6,329 nt of DNA, taken from positions 1 through 6,329 of the forward strand of contig CALKWH010000055.1 in assembly GCA_938004375.1 (NCBI GenBank), in the 5' to 3' direction. Below, one piece after another: positions 4,381 through 6,329 of the stretch. A program made the position numbers and the translations under genes. Position 1 is the stretch's first letter. Every line of letters begins with the position of its first letter. This stretch comes from an uncultured Pseudomonadota bacterium (lineage in GTDB: Bacteria > Myxococcota_A > Polyangia > HGW-17). The notes beneath the pieces were generated by a model. The model was not told where the DNA came from. It was given only the letters and a program-made list of their open reading frames with translations, and did not search any database.

Positions 4381-6329
4381 ATGCCCGCGACCGCTCCGCC
4401 CGCCCCGAACTGGCTGCTCTGGCCCGCGTTCTCGGATCCCACGTGGCCGTACGTGAGCCTGCCGACCCTCAAGGGACACCTCGCCGCCCGCGGGATCCCG
4501 GCCACCCTGGTCGATCTGAACGCCGAGGCCGTGGACCACCTGGCTCGGCCCGAGACCGCCGCCCGGCTGCGCGCGACGGTGCTCGCCCGCTTCTCCCGCC
4601 TCGACGCCCGACGACAGCTCTCCGGGGCTGAAAAACTCGAGTACGTGCGGCTGTGTGACGCGCTCCAACTCTTCCCCGACCTCGCCGCGGCCGCGGCCAT
4701 CCTGCGGAACCCGCAGCGCTTTCACGATCCCGACGCCTACCGCGCCGCCCGGGACGCCTTCGAGGACCTGTTCTCCGTCCTCGAGGCGACCGCCTTCCCG
4801 TTCGCCTGCACGTTCAACCGGGCCGCCCATTTCCTGGCGCCCTGGGACTTCGACGCCCTGGAGGCGTACGTCAAGGCCGGCGCCTCCCCCCTGGCCGACT
4901 TCACCCGCGAGCGGCTCTTGGCGCTGGCTACGACCGGCGGCCCTCCCCGCCTCTTGGGGATCTCGCTCACCTTCACCTCCCAGCTCCCCGAGGTCTACCG
5001 GCTCTGCCGCGAGGCGCGGGAGCTCTTCCCGGACGCCTTCCTGGTGCTGGGCGGCCCCTGCCTGGACCTGATCGTCCGCCATGGCCGCGCCGACGTCCCC
5101 CTTCGCTGGCTCGAGGTCGCCGACGCGCTCTGCCTGGGCGAAGGCGAGGTCCCGCTGGAGCGCCTGGCGCGGCTCCTCGAGGAGACCGGCGGCCACCCCG
5201 ACCCGGCGCGCCTCGCAGAAGTCCCCAACCTGGTCACCCGCGACCCCGCCGGCGGGCCGCCGCGGCGCGGCCCCGCCTGGATCTGGACGCCCGCCGACCA
5301 CGCGGCCCCCGACTACTCGGACCTGGAGCTCGGCACCTACCTCGCGCCCTCGCCCATGCTGCTGTACAGCCCCACCCGCGGCTGCTACTGGAACCGCTGC
5401 GCTTTCTGCGCCTATGGCTTCAACCAGGACGGCGCCCACACCTACCGCGAGGTGCCCGTCGCCACGATCGTGGCCGATCTGCGCCGCCTGCGGGAGTCCA
5501 CCGGCGCCTCGAACTTCTACTTCTCGTGCGACGTCCTCGCCCCGAAGACCGCCTTCGCGCTGGCCGAGGCGCTGATCGCCGACGGCCTCGACGTCCGCTG
5601 GTCCACCGACCTGCGCCTCGAGGCCGCCTTCACCCCGGAGCGCTGCGCGCTTTTGCACCGCGCCGGGCTGCGCGCGGTGGCCTTCGGCGTGGAGAGCGGC
5701 GCCCCCCAGGTGCTGCGCTGCATGGACAAGGGGACCACGCCCGAGCGCATCCGCCAGGTCAACCGTGCCTTCCACGACGCCGGCGTCAGTTGCGCCTGGA
5801 TGACCTTCACCGGCCACCCCGGCGAGACCTTCGCCCAGGCCAACGCCACGCTGGCCCTGCTCGAGGCCGAACGCGACCGCGTGGACCAGTTCATCGTGGG
5901 CACCTTCGACCTGACCCCGGGCTCGCGCATCGCCGCCGACCCGGCCGCCTTCGGCCTCGCGCCCCCGGCCTTCGCGGCCGGCGACGTCTTTCGCCTGTTC
6001 CCCCTGGTGAGCGACCCCCGCCCCCACCAGCGCCACGAGCTCGACCAGCGCGTCGACCGCCTGGCCTCCGGCTACCGTCTCGATCACTATCCCTGGGCCG
6101 GCGCCATCTCCACCCACCACTCGTTCCTGCGCATCCTGCGCGACGGCCCCCGCGCGTTCGTGCGCCCCCCCGGCGAAGGCCGTCGCCGCGCGACCCCGCC
6201 CTCCCTGCGCGATCCCGCCCCCCCCCCGCCCCCCCGCCCCCCGCCCGACCCCGACCCCCTCGCTTACTGGGCCGACGCGCCCCTGGCGCGCTACCTCGAG
6301 CGCGCGCTCACCCCCGACCCGCGCCCGGG
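4381..6329 (+). CDS. B12-binding-type radical SAM enzyme (3' truncated by the window end)
   Basis: Open from ATG 4381 to the window edge, at least 649 residues with no stop. Residues about 10-280 look like a cobalamin-binding (B12-binding) region: NWLLWPAFSDPTWPYVSLPTL, then a helical insert, then GISLTFTSQ (193-201), a LVLGGP strand (221-226) and DALCLGEGEVPLERL (248-262). The radical SAM core runs from about 325 to 520. Its cluster motif is RGCYWNRCAFC with Cys335, Cys340 and Cys343 (CX4CX2C, one residue longer than canonical CX3CX2C). It also shows FGVESG (435-440), MDKGTTPERI and TGHPGET (477-483). A C-terminal region with a proline-rich linker (612-626) follows. Family members do radical methylations or other difficult C-C or C-S chemistry; the GCYW...CAFC motif recalls RiPP-maturation B12 radical SAM enzymes, but no precursor peptide is seen and the substrate is unknown. 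It starts 8 bases after the second lipoprotein gene with no clear Shine-Dalgarno, so translational coupling is plausible. Confidence 0.88.
   Translation, partial: MPATAPPAPNWLLWPAFSDPTWPYVSLPTLKGHLAARGIPATLVDLNAEAVDHLARPETAARLRATVLARFSRLDARRQLSGAEKLEYVRLCDALQLFPDLAAAAAILRNPQRFHDPDAYRAARDAFEDLFSVLEATAFPFACTFNRAAHFLAPWDFDALEAYVKAGASPLADFTRERLLALATTGGPPRLLGISLTFTSQLPEVYRLCREARELFPDAFLVLGGPCLDLIVRHGRADVPLRWLEVADALCLGEGEVPLERLARLLEETGGHPDPARLAEVPNLVTRDPAGGPPRRGPAWIWTPADHAAPDYSDLELGTYLAPSPMLLYSPTRGCYWNRCAFCAYGFNQDGAHTYREVPVATIVADLRRLRESTGASNFYFSCDVLAPKTAFALAEALIADGLDVRWSTDLRLEAAFTPERCALLHRAGLRAVAFGVESGAPQVLRCMDKGTTPERIRQVNRAFHDAGVSCAWMTFTGHPGETFAQANATLALLEAERDRVDQFIVGTFDLTPGSRIAADPAAFGLAPPAFAAGDVFRLFPLVSDPRPHQRHELDQRVDRLASGYRLDHYPWAGAISTHHSFLRILRDGPRAFVRPPGEGRRRATPPSLRDPAPPPPPRPPPDPDPLAYWADAPLARYLERALTPDPRP
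6218..6246 (+). repeat. interrupted poly-C tract encoding a proline linker
   Basis: Runs of 10, 7, 6 and 3 C separated by single G bases, inside the radical SAM gene (proline-rich residues about 612-626). On the minus strand this is a potential G-quadruplex with one-base loops. The frame stays sensible after it (LAYWADAPLARYLERAL), so the assembled length appears right. Long C runs are both slippage-prone in cells and error-prone in sequencing. Confidence 0.75.

Noticed and set aside
4373..4440. Rho-independent terminator after the second lipoprotein gene
   Set aside because: No inverted repeat or T-tract is visible in the eight-base gap or the first bases of the next gene.
4306..6120. Antisense open frame of 604 codons opposite the radical SAM gene
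   Set aside because: Its sequence is Gly/Ala/Val/Arg/Glu-rich without domains, while the opposite strand encodes clear radical SAM motifs. Long antisense frames are expected in high-GC DNA with GC-rich third positions.

Overview
The window is a high-GC bacterial contig end with every supported gene on the + strand. The two large central proteins combine Myxococcus-type cysteine-rich disulfide repeats (one DUF4215-like unit per protein) with RCC1-type beta-propeller repeats behind a lipoprotein signal. This mixture is typical of Myxococcota and other delta-proteobacteria-like lineages with large predatory or surface-complex genomes. That phylum is an inference from domain content and GC, since no marker gene is present.

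Layout: bases 1-45 are not genomic. They are the 3' 45 bases of the Illumina TruSeq universal adapter, so the true insert starts at 46. Bases 46-503 hold the C-terminal 151 codons of a gene whose start is lost; the tail resembles the C-terminal region of FG-GAP/ASPIC-UnbV or TPR type secreted proteins. An 87-base gap (504-590) is AT-richer than its surroundings and carries a plausible promoter and a small leader hairpin. Then come two tandem paralogues, 591-2468 (625 aa) and 2504-4372 (622 aa). Both have the same plan: a lipoprotein signal with Cys21, five six-cysteine units (30 Cys), and seven RCC1 blades. A perfect 11-bp stem-loop at 2454-2480 sits on the junction between them, with the stop codon of the first gene in its loop. 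Eight bases after the second paralogue begins a B12-binding-type radical SAM enzyme (4381 to the window end, at least 649 codons), which has a CX4CX2C cluster motif instead of CX3CX2C and runs off the contig.

How the genes may work together: the two lipoproteins probably sit on the cell envelope as disulfide-stabilised binding or scaffold proteins, possibly co-transcribed. The radical SAM gene is close enough (8 nt, no visible Shine-Dalgarno) to be translationally coupled to the second lipoprotein gene. No RiPP precursor, transporter or other pathway partner is visible, so a functional link is only suggested by position. I do not see a clear-cut new defence or mobile system. The points most worth following are the radical SAM cluster spacing, the junction hairpin, the paralogue pair with its exact 150-nt blade period, and the adapter contamination.
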